From: CBDCXF01 sp965223755
GTDB taxonomy: Bacteria > Acidobacteriota > Thermoanaerobaculia > Multivoradales > JAHEKO01
Direction of reading: 5' to 3'
Assembly: GCA_965223755.1 (NCBI GenBank)
Contig: CBDCXF010000001.1
Location: 1,426,001-1,490,000 of the forward strand
Length of the DNA stretch: 64,000 bases
The notes beneath the pieces are model-generated. The model saw only the letters and a program-made list of their open reading frames with translations, searched no databases and was not told the DNA's origin. The translations under genes were made by a program, and so were the position numbers. Of the stretch, positions 17,053 to 26,151 are shown in pieces. Position 1 is the first letter of the stretch. Each line of letters starts with the position of its first letter.

Positions 17053-18705
17053 CTATTCGACTTGCAAAATCAAACTGCTTCCATCGCGCTCGATTGTCGG
17101 CATCAAGGGCAGATCGAGGTCGAGCACGACTCGGGCGACCGCACGGTCCCCACTTTGGTGCTGACCGACACGGACCGTTTGCACAGGCCCAGCGCCCGGT
17201 TGGGAAGGCGGAATGTCGCCGACCACGACTCCTTTGAGGTCAAGAACGAACCGATGCGGTTCTCGCAATGTAAAGGTTGAAAAGTGGAAACCGCCGTCGC
17301 CGGCCAGCGTCACCACAACGCCATTGGTATCGTCCGTAACGACAACCTCGAGCAGCGTCTCGGCCAGCTTCCCCGCCGGCACGGACAGAAAGACCGGCGT
17401 GTCAGCGCCGGGCTCGCCGATGTCTGCAATGGATACCTCCTCGACGGTCTCGACTTGGCTGAGCGTGGGTTGCCCGGCATCTTCAACTGGGTCATCAGAT
17501 TGCCTTGCACCACCTAGATCGGCGGACAGTTCCGGCTCCTCCACAGCAGCTATGGCGTCAAGATCGATCAGCGGCGCTTGTTGTGGCTCACCGAACGTCA
17601 CAATTAAGTCGTTCCCCTGGTCCTGTACCCAGGGAACGATCGGCCGCACGAGATCAAAGACGACCCTGGCGACCGCATCTGGAGGCCCCGAAAACTGGCC
17701 AATTCGAACTGCATTGACGTCCACGGCAGAAGGCCCATCGATGCGGCGGCGGTCAATGGCCAATTCCACTCCTATGAGATCCAGTACAAAGCGATCCGGC
17801 TCGACAAGCGAAAAAGCCCGGTACTGCATCGCACCGTCGGCTCGAATCCGGAACTGCCCTTCACCACTTGGTTCTACGAAGAGCAGAAATTCCGCTACGT
17901 CGCCTGGCGATGCAGGAGAGAGAAAGGGTGCCGAAGCGGTGCCATACGGCTGAACGCCGGCCAAGACGCGATCCTCTGACGCAGCCGGAGGTATTGCGGT
18001 TTCGTCTACTTCGATGGTTCCCTCGACCTCGGTCTCGACCGCCTCCGTTATTTCGGCTGGCGCCTCGACCTGGATCGCGATGGGTATTTCCTCAACCTGG
18101 TCGTCACCGCCGACCGAGATTTCTGCGGGCATTTTTTCGGTCGTGATTTCCTCGACTCCACTGTCAGGCGACTCGACAACCGTCAGGTCGTCGGGCTCGG
18201 CCGGTGGATCTGGACGATCAGGTGTTTCACTACCTCGATCCTCCGGTTGCCCTTGTCCAGCGGCTGCTTCCAAGGGGAAAAATGTGACGCGGACAGTCAG
18301 TCCTTCCGGCACCACTTCGTACTCCGCACCAGCGTCTTCAACGACGATCCGGGTCACGGGCCCGTCGACATCGGTTTCGATCTTCTCGACGACGATGCCA
18401 TCGATACGATTGACTGGAGTTTCCAGGAAAGACGCTGCGACAGCCCGCAGCAGCCCGAGGACCAGTTTGCCGTCCGACTGGCGGTAAGTCGACCAGCTGA
18501 CTTCGCGATCGAGTTCCAGAATAAGGGCTGCAGCCCCCGCGGAATCGCGCTGGAGAGTGACGTTGAGGAGTTGGGCGAGTTCGCCAGTGGCCGCCGGCCG
18601 CCACAAGAAAAAGCCGACAACGATCAGACAGATAGCTCGCCTCTTGAGCAGTGACTCGAAGCTTTGCCCCCACATTCCCTTCATACTGTACAAGAAACGC
18701 GCCAT
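17053..18705 (-). CDS. Exported AMIN-domain protein, paralogue of the PilQ N-terminus
   Basis: 550 aa with an N-terminal hydrophobic segment (about residues 24-40) that looks like a signal sequence. Three AMIN-type beta domains lie at about 44-144, 280-372 and 460-550, separated by acidic Glu/Pro/Val-rich linkers. Domain 1 matches PilQ residue by residue in places (DREVSWSTYR against DRTPSWASYR; DVDGPVTRI against DPRGPVTRV). Both proteins carry QPYGTA before domain 2, then FVLDL...VRIGQFS. There is no secretin domain. AMIN domains bind peptidoglycan, so a pilus-anchoring accessory is a reasonable inference. In-frame ATGs at 18684 and 18675 are alternative starts. Confidence 0.85.
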   Translation of the reverse strand: MARFLYSMKGMWGQSFESLLKRRAICLIVVGFFLWRPAATGELAQLLNVTLQRDSAGAAALILELDREVSWSTYRQSDGKLVLGLLRAVAASFLETPVNRIDGIVVEKIETDVDGPVTRIVVEDAGAEYEVVPEGLTVRVTFFPLEAAAGQGQPEDRGSETPDRPDPPAEPDDLTVVESPDSGVEEITTEKMPAEISVGGDDQVEEIPIAIQVEAPAEITEAVETEVEGTIEVDETAIPPAASEDRVLAGVQPYGTASAPFLSPASPGDVAEFLLFVEPSGEGQFRIRADGAMQYRAFSLVEPDRFVLDLIGVELAIDRRRIDGPSAVDVNAVRIGQFSGPPDAVARVVFDLVRPIVPWVQDQGNDLIVTFGEPQQAPLIDLDAIAAVEEPELSADLGGARQSDDPVEDAGQPTLSQVETVEEVSIADIGEPGADTPVFLSVPAGKLAETLLEVVVTDDTNGVVVTLAGDGGFHFSTFTLREPHRFVLDLKGVVVGDIPPSQPGAGPVQTVRVGQHQSGDRAVARVVLDLDLPLMPTIERDGSSLILQVE

Positions 18706-18798
18706 CGGAGCGCTGTGAACCGGCCAACTACGCTGCCAACTTTTTTCAGGCGACTTCCCCTCGCCCCCGAGCCACGCGGGTCTAGTGGTCAGGTTCGG

Positions 18799-19359
18799 CT
18801 AAGGAGTTATGGTGCAGTTGGACTGACAGCCGTCGCCACTCACCAAGTTGCCGTCGTCGCAGGCTTCTCCTGCGTCAACGACGCCGTTGCCGCATACAGC
18901 AAGAGTGCAGTCCGGATTACAGCCGGCTCCACCGTCACACTCCTCTCCGAATTCGACAACGCCGTTGCCGCACACCGGCACGTCAAAACACCCTACGTCC
19001 GTTACTGCCAGCGCACTGACGGTAGAGGACGTGCGCGCGTCGCGAGCAGTGAAGGTCACAATATAGCCACCTGAAACGGCATATTGATGTTTGGGATGTT
19101 GAGCGGTGCTGGTGCGGCCGTCGCCAAAGTCCCAGGCAAATGAAGTTGGCGCACCCGTGGACCGGTCTTCAAAACTGATGAGTCCTGGCTGGTCAACAAA
19201 AGCAAAGCAAGCGAATGCTGCCGCCACGGGGAAGTCCACTCCCGGGATCGTCGGCTGAGTCGGCGAATCGGACTGCTTGTCCGCACTGCAGGCACCCAAC
19301 AAAAGGGACGCCGCCGCGAGAGATGCTGCGACTAGATTCTTCATCGGTTTGCGCGTCAT
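18799..19359 (-). CDS. Lipoprotein with PKD domain and two myxococcal-type Cys-rich repeats
   Basis: 186 aa from the ATG at 19359, chosen because GGAAGGAAG lies 6 nt upstream; the longer frame would start with GTG inside that motif. The lipobox is LLGAC. A PKD-like domain (about residues 50-115, FAWDFGDGRTS and GGYIVTFTARDA) is followed by two disulfide repeats of the type common in Myxococcota (CGNGVVEFGEECDGG and CGNGVVDAGEACDDGN). Predicted surface or outer-membrane lipoprotein of unknown role, between a second lipoprotein and the AMIN protein in the pilQ-led run. Confidence 0.85.
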   Translation of the reverse strand: MTRKPMKNLVAASLAAASLLLGACSADKQSDSPTQPTIPGVDFPVAAAFACFAFVDQPGLISFEDRSTGAPTSFAWDFGDGRTSTAQHPKHQYAVSGGYIVTFTARDARTSSTVSALAVTDVGCFDVPVCGNGVVEFGEECDGGAGCNPDCTLAVCGNGVVDAGEACDDGNLVSGDGCQSNCTITP

Positions 19360-19376
19360 GATGATCTTCCTTCCCA

Positions 19377-19976
19377 CTAGGCGAAGAACTCAACCGTGAA
19401 TCTGAAAGGAGCGGTCTCGACCGGATCCCCCGACAGAGTTCGACCAAAGAAGATCAGCTCGAACTCAATCAAAATGGTCTCACTACCGGTTTCACTGTCG
19501 ACCCCACCGTTGAGCAGGCGCAGGTCGGAAAGAGGCGGGTTTACGAACCCTTCTGATGTCAGTACCGGGAGGTTGTTGACGGTTTCCGTCCCATTGACCG
19601 GAACAAACCCTGTGAAGCCCCGAACCTGCGTCGGCGGCACGCGAGTCCCGTTGTCGGCGCGGTGGAACCCCACCTGAATTCGCTCCAGTTCTACGTCCAT
19701 CAGACGGCTCGAGGTTCCCGAAGGGTCGGCGACGATATTGGAAATCGTCAACGACTCGATCGTAATTCGAGGAAACCCAAAGGTCTCAGGGTTGCACAGG
19801 GCGACCGCGACTTCACCCAGCAGGCAGTTGACGCTGGCCCCAGTGGGCACGCCATCGAAGTCGGTCACGGTCAGGATGATCCCGCCGGTATCGGTTTTGT
19901 CGGTTCGAGTGTTGCATCCGGCGAGGGCGCTCACCAGCGCAACGGCGGCCAAAGTTAGAACAAGTTTGTTTCTCAT
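19377..19976 (-). CDS. Lipoprotein of unknown function
   Basis: 199 aa from the ATG at 19976, which has AGGAG 6 nt upstream (a GTG lies just before it). Signal sequence with lipobox ALAGC, then a beta-rich domain of about 175 aa (GGIILTVTDFDGVPTG near the start, FRFTVEFFA at the end). No family recognised. It lies 20 bp downstream of pilQ, so it is probably made together with the secretin. A pilotin-like or pilus-linked role is possible, but nothing in the sequence shows it. Confidence 0.75.
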   Translation of the reverse strand: MRNKLVLTLAAVALVSALAGCNTRTDKTDTGGIILTVTDFDGVPTGASVNCLLGEVAVALCNPETFGFPRITIESLTISNIVADPSGTSSRLMDVELERIQVGFHRADNGTRVPPTQVRGFTGFVPVNGTETVNNLPVLTSEGFVNPPLSDLRLLNGGVDSETGSETILIEFELIFFGRTLSGDPVETAPFRFTVEFFA

Positions 19977-19996
19977 CACTTTCTCCTGTCCCTTCC

Positions 19997-22648
19997 TTAC
20001 AGCCGCACCACCCGAGGGGTGATGAAAATGAGAAGTTCCTGGTTCTCGTTGTTGCGGCGCCGGTTCTTAAATAGGTGCCCCACACCCTTGACCTTGCCCA
20101 ATCCAGGCACGCGATCCTCGCCGTCGTCACTCGACACTTCGTAGATGCCGCCGATGACCGTAGTGCCACCATCGCGCACAATGACGCGAGTCTCGGCTTC
20201 CTTGGTCGCGATCGGCGCGTTGGCTGCCCCGGCAACCGCGAAAGCCGGTTGCGGTTCACGCTTCTGAATTCTCACTTCCATCAATACCGTGCCGTCGGCA
20301 GTGACCTGGGGCGTTACCTCTAGACGCAATGTGGCGTTGACGAACTGCACGCTGACGGTGTTGTTGGCAACGGTTTGAATTGGAATCTGCAAACCGCTCT
20401 GGATGATGGCGCGTTCGTTATTGAGGATCAGCACCTTGGGTTCGGAGAGAATGTTGATCAAGCCCTCGTTTTCCGCGGCTTGCAAGGCGATATCGAGATT
20501 GAAGGTATTGAGGACATTGCCCAGCGAAAGATCGAGGAATCCGTTGCGAGCCCCGGTCAGGAGCGACACTCCTCCGTCGGCCTGAACGTTGTTGGGAAAG
20601 ACCAGCCCAGTGGTGTTGCCATGCTCGTTGTCCGCAACTCCGGAAAAGCCCCAATCGATTCCTAGGGTGCGTGTGAACCGTTTGGTGGTCTCGATGATGC
20701 GAGCTTCGATCATCACCTGCGGTTCAGGAATGTCGAGACTCTCGACCACAGACAGCACTGTGTCGATGTAGGCCGGCAGTTCCTTGATAATCAGAGTGTT
20801 GGTCCGGTCGTCGACGATCACCGAACCCCGCGAACTCATCACTCCACCACGCGCACCCAATGCGCGGGCGATCGCTGCGGCGCGGGCGTAGCTGACACGT
20901 TGAATCACAGTGGTGAGCGGAACGGCGGCCGCACGGGCTTGCGCAAGGCGTTGTCGTTCCTCTGCTTCCTGGCGCAACTGATCCAGCGGCGCCACTCTCA
21001 TGATCGTGCCTTCAACTTCGTAGCCCAGGCCGTTGATCTTGAGGATCTGCTCAAGCGCTTGATCCCACGGCACTTGCACAAACTCGACAGTGACGCGGCC
21101 GGAGACTCCAGGCTGGACGACCAAGTTCAGCCCCGAGAGCTGTGCCAGACTGCGCAGCACGTCGCGGACATCGGAGTCTTGCAAGCTGAGGTCGATGGGC
21201 TCGCCGCTGTAACGCCGCTCTCCACCGACCGGCACGCTGCCGAATCCGGCGGCCGGGTTGGGATCGCTAGTGGCTTCGCCAGTCGTTACGGTCAACTCCT
21301 GCTCGCTAAGGTAAGCAGACGAAGTTGCGGCGGCCGCGTACTCGGGGATTTCGACTTGTTCGTCGACGGGTACTACTTCGGCAACCACCATCGGTTCGAC
21401 ATCAACAACTACCGGCTCGCTATCGACTTGGGTGGCGTCCTCCGTCGGCCCCGATTCGGTTTCCGCTATCTCTAAAAGCTGTGCGGTTGAAGTTGCATCC
21501 TCGTCTATTTCTGCCTCATCGCTAGCCGTATCAACTATTTCAGCGCCCTCAGGGATCGGTACCTCAGAGATTGGTACCTCCGCGATCGCTTGCTCTTGAT
21601 CCGGCTCGGCCTCCAGCTCCGCAACTGCGGGCTCGGCTATGGCCGGTTCCGTAGTTTCAACTTCTGCCATTTCAACCGCCGCGGTTTCGACCACTGCGGA
21701 TTCGGTCTCAAAAGCGTCCCCAACGACCTCGGCTTCATCAGCCACCGCCAGGTCGACTTGCGCTGCCTCTGGAGAATCGGCGCCGAAGCGGACGACAACG
21801 CCGTCCGCCACCGTCTCTACCCACGGGACCGTCGCCGACCAGAGATCAAAAACAACCCGAGCAATCGGCTCTGGGCTGTCACTGAATTGTCCGACGCGTA
21901 CCTGCTTGACCCCCGCCTCATCGATTCCGATCGACCGTTCCTCGATGCCAACCACAGCTCCCTTCAAATCGAGGACAAATCGACTGGGGTCGTCGAGCGA
22001 GAACGCGGAGTACTCGAAAGTTCCGTCACCGCGGATATACACCGCCACGTCATCGGCAGCAGTTGCCGCCTCAATGGCGAGAACCTCGCTGCCAGCACCG
22101 CTTGGTTCGGGCGAACGGAAGGGCGATTCTGCAGTTCCGTAAGGTTGAATCGCAGTAGCACCCACCTCCTCGGCCGCTTCGGTGGCGGTCTCCGGTGTCG
22201 CCTCCTGCGACTCGACCTCCATTGCCATTTCTTCGCCTTGGCCGAGGCTGCGAACAATCACGTCCAGAGTGCGCCCCACCGGAACCACTTCGTGCTCGGT
22301 GTCGCCGTCGGCGATACGGACACGAGTGACAGGCCCTCGCGGATCACTGTCGATATCGACCCCTTGAATAACGCCGCCCACGATCGGCGGAATCTCAAGG
22401 AACGTTGCCGCGACCGTGTTGGCAAGTTCGAACACCAACGCTCCGCTTTCATCGCGGTAGCTCGCCCAGCTCGGCGTTCGGTCAAACTCGAACCGCAAGT
22501 GAGCGATTCCCGGCTCTGATTCGTCTACGACGATGTTCGTCAACTGTGCAATTTCATCGGCAAAACCTGCCGGCCCAGACACAACCAAACACGCGAAAAG
22601 CGCAACAATGGTCACGTATCGGGACAAGTCGGATCCTCGAGTACCCAT
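19997..22648 (-). CDS. pilQ: Type IV pilus secretin PilQ
   Basis: Outer-membrane pore for the pilus. 883 aa from the ATG at 22648, preferred over the GTG at 22669 because GAGGAG sits 7 nt before it. Signal peptide (about residues 1-31), two AMIN domains (about 33-137 and 200-290), a long acidic Glu/Val/Ala-rich linker (about 295-450), N0/STN domain (about 480-555, LSLQDSDVRDVLRSLAQLSG), N1-type domain and C-terminal secretin domain with VPGLGKVKGVGHLFKNR. It ends in the family-typical ITPRVVRL. Last of pilMNOPQ. Longer than most PilQ proteins because of the linker. Confidence 0.96.
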   Translation of the reverse strand: MGTRGSDLSRYVTIVALFACLVVSGPAGFADEIAQLTNIVVDESEPGIAHLRFEFDRTPSWASYRDESGALVFELANTVAATFLEIPPIVGGVIQGVDIDSDPRGPVTRVRIADGDTEHEVVPVGRTLDVIVRSLGQGEEMAMEVESQEATPETATEAAEEVGATAIQPYGTAESPFRSPEPSGAGSEVLAIEAATAADDVAVYIRGDGTFEYSAFSLDDPSRFVLDLKGAVVGIEERSIGIDEAGVKQVRVGQFSDSPEPIARVVFDLWSATVPWVETVADGVVVRFGADSPEAAQVDLAVADEAEVVGDAFETESAVVETAAVEMAEVETTEPAIAEPAVAELEAEPDQEQAIAEVPISEVPIPEGAEIVDTASDEAEIDEDATSTAQLLEIAETESGPTEDATQVDSEPVVVDVEPMVVAEVVPVDEQVEIPEYAAAATSSAYLSEQELTVTTGEATSDPNPAAGFGSVPVGGERRYSGEPIDLSLQDSDVRDVLRSLAQLSGLNLVVQPGVSGRVTVEFVQVPWDQALEQILKINGLGYEVEGTIMRVAPLDQLRQEAEERQRLAQARAAAVPLTTVIQRVSYARAAAIARALGARGGVMSSRGSVIVDDRTNTLIIKELPAYIDTVLSVVESLDIPEPQVMIEARIIETTKRFTRTLGIDWGFSGVADNEHGNTTGLVFPNNVQADGGVSLLTGARNGFLDLSLGNVLNTFNLDIALQAAENEGLINILSEPKVLILNNERAIIQSGLQIPIQTVANNTVSVQFVNATLRLEVTPQVTADGTVLMEVRIQKREPQPAFAVAGAANAPIATKEAETRVIVRDGGTTVIGGIYEVSSDDGEDRVPGLGKVKGVGHLFKNRRRNNENQELLIFITPRVVRL

Positions 22649-22670
22649 GCCTACTCTCCTCACTGTCACG

Positions 22671-23225
22671 CTAGTTCTCCGGTCTCAGGTCTTTGACTAC
22701 GGTCCTGAACGGTCTCAGCGCGGCTGGATCGTCCACCACCTGTTGAAACACGACTTCGTCAGCGCCGATACTGACTACATCGCCGTCGTACAAACGGTCT
22801 CCCTCACGCACCAAATAACTTACGGTGCGGTCGGTCGCGCGCACCTGCGCTACTTTTTGCGCTCCAAACGCCATGATTCCCGTGACCTCGAGTTCTCCGA
22901 TCAACAGTCCCGGAACGCCCTCGGGCCGCGGTCCGCGCGGCGCTGAGCGGTCGGTCAACAACGAACGGAAAGGATCTCGACGATTGCCGGGATCGTATGC
23001 TGGCTTGGTCTCTCCGGCGAGCACTCGCCATTCCTCCGAAAGAATGTCCTCGATTTCGGATGGGGAATCGAATTCAAAAAACTCGGGCTCATCGAGAGCC
23101 TCATCCAGAATCAGCTCGTCTTCAGAAGCGACGTCCGAGTCTGCGTCGGCCTCCTGTGCCATCGCCTGCGACAGCGCAACCAATAACCCGAGCGCCAGCA
23201 CTAAGAACCACGTGAGTCGCTTCAC
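22671..23225 (-). CDS. pilP: Type IV pilus assembly protein PilP
   Basis: 184 aa. In known systems PilP links the inner-membrane PilMNO complex to PilQ. N-terminal signal sequence, an acidic low-complexity stretch (about residues 24-65) and the folded C-terminal domain starting near YDPGNRRDPFRSLL. GTG start overlapping the pilO stop (GTGA), with AAGGAGG upstream. Odd: there is no lipobox cysteine, and the signal ends LSQAMAQ, so it may be a periplasmic protein rather than the usual lipoprotein. Confidence 0.93.
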   Translation of the reverse strand: MKRLTWFLVLALGLLVALSQAMAQEADADSDVASEDELILDEALDEPEFFEFDSPSEIEDILSEEWRVLAGETKPAYDPGNRRDPFRSLLTDRSAPRGPRPEGVPGLLIGELEVTGIMAFGAQKVAQVRATDRTVSYLVREGDRLYDGDVVSIGADEVVFQQVVDDPAALRPFRTVVKDLRPEN

Positions 23226-23836
23226 GACGCACCTCCTTCGTCCGTCTGTTCCGGTGGCGGCTCTTTATAGATAAAGGTCAGGGCTTGAAAATCGGCGCTC
23301 AAAGAGTGGCCAGGTCGTGCCGTGCCTCCGCTACGGGAGCGCAATGTGCGCAACTGCAGGTTGCCGATGTTGATGATCCTGGACAAGCGGCTCACTTCAT
23401 CGAAGAAGGTCGCCAGGTTGTGGTACCCGCCTTCGACGGTGATGTTGATCGGCCATTCGGTATAAAAGCCACGATCGACAAAATTGGCCGGGCGAATGCG
23501 CAAGATCTGAAAGTCCCCTTGCTCGGTCAGACTTCGAATCTGGCGCAATAGCTCCGGCGTGTTGCGGCGCGCGGGCAGGATGCGCAGCAGGCGCTCCAGA
23601 TCTGCCTCAAGTTCCGCCACCTCGGCGCGAAACTCCGGCAGCTTGCGCTCGGCGCGGCGCCCCTTTTCCACCTGCACGTTCAGCTCCTGCAGGCGGGCCT
23701 CTCTGGATTCAATGCCTTCCTCCATCTTCGCCAGAAAGCCGTAGTGCGCGCCCCACAGGAGCCCACCACCCACGAGAACGCCGGCAATAATTCCGTAGTA
23801 ATAAGGTTTGCCTTCGAGTCCGGTCTTGAACGCCAT
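23222..23836 (-). CDS. pilO: Type IV pilus assembly protein PilO
   Basis: 204 aa. One transmembrane helix (about residues 12-32), a coiled-coil stretch rich in Glu/Arg/Leu (about 38-85), then a periplasmic ferredoxin-like domain (YTEWPINITVEGGYHNLATFFDEV is split by position around residues 125-150). It pairs with PilN in the inner-membrane alignment complex. It starts 9 bp after pilN and overlaps pilP. Confidence 0.94.
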   Translation of the reverse strand: MAFKTGLEGKPYYYGIIAGVLVGGGLLWGAHYGFLAKMEEGIESREARLQELNVQVEKGRRAERKLPEFRAEVAELEADLERLLRILPARRNTPELLRQIRSLTEQGDFQILRIRPANFVDRGFYTEWPINITVEGGYHNLATFFDEVSRLSRIINIGNLQLRTLRSRSGGTARPGHSLSADFQALTFIYKEPPPEQTDEGGAS

Positions 23837-23845
23837 ACGCCCCCC

Positions 23846-24466
23846 TTACCTCGCCGCCGCTTGTTGGACGTCTGATTGGCCCTCGATCGGTTGCGTCTCG
23901 AGGCGAAAATCGAGCGAAAATTCGTACACCGTCGCTCCGCCGCGCCGGCTGCGCCCGCGTCGGCTCTCGCGTAGGACCGGTTCGGTCATGCCGGGGACTT
24001 GATCCAAATTGTCGATGAACGCAGCCACCGCGTTGTTATTGAAGGCTCGGCCCTGCACTTGGATGCGGCGACCCCGTTGCGCCACCTGAGTGAGCCAAAG
24101 GCGCTCTGGTAAAGAGCGGGAGATGATGTCCATGAGACGAACCGGCACGCCTTGCCGGGCCTTGAGGTCATTGATGACGCTGACCTTGTGTTCGAGATCG
24201 GCCCGTTTACGCTCGAATTCCTCGACCTCGGCAATGATCGGTGCCAAGCGGTCGACCTCGACTTGGACCTCGGCAATCTCGGCATCGAGACGATTGGTCT
24301 TTTCATTGAGCATCAAGTACCAAGCTAAGCCAGCTATCAATGCAACGCCGAGGAGGCCGAGCAGCCACACCGTAGCCGGGTCACCGGCGATCACGTCCTG
24401 AGTGCGCTTGCCAAGTTGGGCAACCTTGGGTTTCTTGTGCTCTGAGAGGAGATTGATCCGAATCAC
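23846..24466 (-). CDS. pilN: Type IV pilus assembly protein PilN
   Basis: 206 aa from the GTG at 24466, which overlaps the pilM stop (GTGA) and gives the family-typical start MIRINLLSEHKK. This short cytoplasmic motif binds PilM. One transmembrane helix (about residues 33-53), a coiled coil and a periplasmic domain (LPERLWLTQVAQRGRRIQ) follow. The longer open frame upstream lies inside pilM and is rejected. Confidence 0.94.
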   Translation of the reverse strand: MIRINLLSEHKKPKVAQLGKRTQDVIAGDPATVWLLGLLGVALIAGLAWYLMLNEKTNRLDAEIAEVQVEVDRLAPIIAEVEEFERKRADLEHKVSVINDLKARQGVPVRLMDIISRSLPERLWLTQVAQRGRRIQVQGRAFNNNAVAAFIDNLDQVPGMTEPVLRESRRGRSRRGGATVYEFSLDFRLETQPIEGQSDVQQAAAR

Positions 24467-25515
24467 GCCGTATCCCCCGCTTCTCTCATGGCCAAACCGA
24501 CCGCGACCGACAGACTGGGGCCAATCGAGGCCAGCCAACCTGCGTCGTAGTTCGCGCCTTCGGTATCAATTGAATCCAAAGGATCGAACCGATCCACCGG
24601 CAAGCTCAGCTCCGCATTCAACGTTTCGGCCAAACCTGGAGTCAGAGAGCCTCCACCGGTGATGACCACTTTTTCGATCTTGCGCCCGCCCAAGTTGTTG
24701 GCGAAGAACGCAAACGTCTTCGCGATCTCTGCGGCGAAATGAACCGCCACGCCGTTCAGTACCTCACGAACCGCTTCGGGATCGCGTCCGTCTTCAAGCT
24801 CGCCTCTCTTGGCCGCCTCCGCATCCTGATGCGACAAACCAAAATGGCGTTGCAGAGCCTCGGTGAACTCTCCCCCGCCCGTGGTCAGATCGCGCCACAG
24901 AGACGTCTTGCCGTCAACCAGCACGTTGACGTTGGTAACCGTTGCCCCGATGTTAAGCAGTGCGACGACTCCTGACGCACCCGAACCGGAAACTTCTTGA
25001 ACCGCGTTCTGCACTGCAAAGGTGTCGATATCAACGATCTCTGGCGTACGCCCCGACTGCGTGACGACGGAAACGTAGTCGTTGACCTTGTCCCGTTTCA
25101 CCGCCACCAAGAGAACATCTTTTGCAGCGCCTTTTTGGCCCAAAACGACGTGATCGAGGCGCACGTCGTCGATGTCAAAGGGAATGTATTGCTCTGCCTC
25201 CCAGCGCAACGATTCCGCCAGTTCCTCGTCGTCGGTGGCAGCAACTTCGATGCGCTTGAGGATGACCGAGTGACCTGAGACGGAAGTCGCAAACGAGGAA
25301 TTTTTGACACCGGTCGAGTCGCACAGGTTCCTCGCTGCATTGACCACAAGACCGGAATCCATGATGGTTCCGTCCACGATCGCTTCCGGGGGCAGCAGCT
25401 CGAATCCAACCCGAGCGAGGCGATACCGATCGCCTTGCTTGTTGAGTTCCACAAGCTTGATCGCCGAGCTGCCAATATCCAGCCCAACCACTCCTTTTGA
25501 TCTCGAGAAGATCAT
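24463..25515 (-). CDS. pilM: Type IV pilus assembly ATPase PilM
   Basis: 350-aa actin/FtsA-like protein on the cytoplasmic face of the pilus machine. ATP-binding motifs: GLDIGSSAIKLVEL (residues 11-24), NIGATVTNVNVL and ITGGGSLTPGLAE. First gene of pilMNOPQ. GGGAG lies close before the ATG at 25515. No clear promoter could be picked out upstream. Confidence 0.96.
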   Translation of the reverse strand: MIFSRSKGVVGLDIGSSAIKLVELNKQGDRYRLARVGFELLPPEAIVDGTIMDSGLVVNAARNLCDSTGVKNSSFATSVSGHSVILKRIEVAATDDEELAESLRWEAEQYIPFDIDDVRLDHVVLGQKGAAKDVLLVAVKRDKVNDYVSVVTQSGRTPEIVDIDTFAVQNAVQEVSGSGASGVVALLNIGATVTNVNVLVDGKTSLWRDLTTGGGEFTEALQRHFGLSHQDAEAAKRGELEDGRDPEAVREVLNGVAVHFAAEIAKTFAFFANNLGGRKIEKVVITGGGSLTPGLAETLNAELSLPVDRFDPLDSIDTEGANYDAGWLASIGPSLSVAVGLAMREAGDTA

Positions 25516-25850
25516 CGCTCTCCCAAACTCCCTAACGGGTCCCTGCGAGGATGCTATCGGAAAAGCACCGCTCCCGCATTAGGCAATTCCGGCGATGCCC
25601 ACCATAGTCCCCGTTTGTCGACCGCCGTTTTGCCACAAGTGATGCAGCTTGTCCAGTGTGCGGCGCACAGGATCCCGTTCCGAGACCGGCTCGGACGACA
25701 CTAGAGTCGCATTACAAAGCTCCGCAGAGTTCTTGTATTTTTGCAGAAAAGCTTCAGTTTGCTTGCGAAGTAGATATAATTTCGCCGCTATCGGGGCCTT
25801 GTCTCCGGCAAGGACAATCTTGACCGCCCCCGACGAATCCGAGGAATACC
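25516..25850. other. Divergent intergenic region between pilM and rpmB
   Basis: 335 bp without a convincing gene. It must hold the pilM promoter (not identified) and the rpmB promoter. Two small hairpins are visible: TGTGC/GCACA at 25657-25669 and TCCGAG/CTCGGA at 25679-25695. Neither has a T-run. Confidence 0.6.
25753..25780 (+). promoter_or_regulatory. Sigma-70-like promoter for rpmB
   Basis: A perfect -10 TATAAT at 25775-25780 with a weaker -35 TTCAGT at 25753-25758, 16 bp apart. This predicts a leader of about 64 nt before the ATG at 25851. Confidence 0.6.
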
Positions 25851-26075
25851 ATGCCGAAGCGATGTCATTACTGCGACAAGGGGACTGTGGCCGGACGCAG
25901 CATCAGTCACGCCCACAACGTGTCCAATCGAACTTGGAGCCCCAATTTGCAGCGTGTGCGCGCCTTGATTGACGGCACCGCAAAGCGCGTCTGGGTTTGC
26001 ACCAGATGTATGCGTAGCGGCAAAGTGGTGAAACCAGCAGCCCGTTCCTACGAACCTGACGCCACGACTACCTAG
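25851..26075 (+). CDS. rpmB: 50S ribosomal protein L28
   Basis: 74 aa, small and basic. N-terminal MPKRCHYCDKG, then GRSISHAHNVSNRTW, and WVCTRCMRSGKV near the C-terminus. The two CxxC pairs make this the zinc-binding (C+) form of L28. Shine-Dalgarno GAGGA lies 5 nt before the ATG. Single gene on the plus strand facing the rel gene. Confidence 0.96.
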   Translation: MPKRCHYCDKGTVAGRSISHAHNVSNRTWSPNLQRVRALIDGTAKRVWVCTRCMRSGKVVKPAARSYEPDATTT

Positions 26076-26151
26076 GGCCTGTTCCCAGCACATAGAACTA
26101 TCCAGTTGGCCCTTGAGCAGACGTCGCGCTCCAGGTTCAGGAGGGTTGTCG

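Noticed and set aside
18724..18739. Sigma-54-like element before the AMIN protein gene
   Set aside because: TTGGCAGCGTAGTTGG lacks the invariant GC at -12 and has mismatches in the -24 element.
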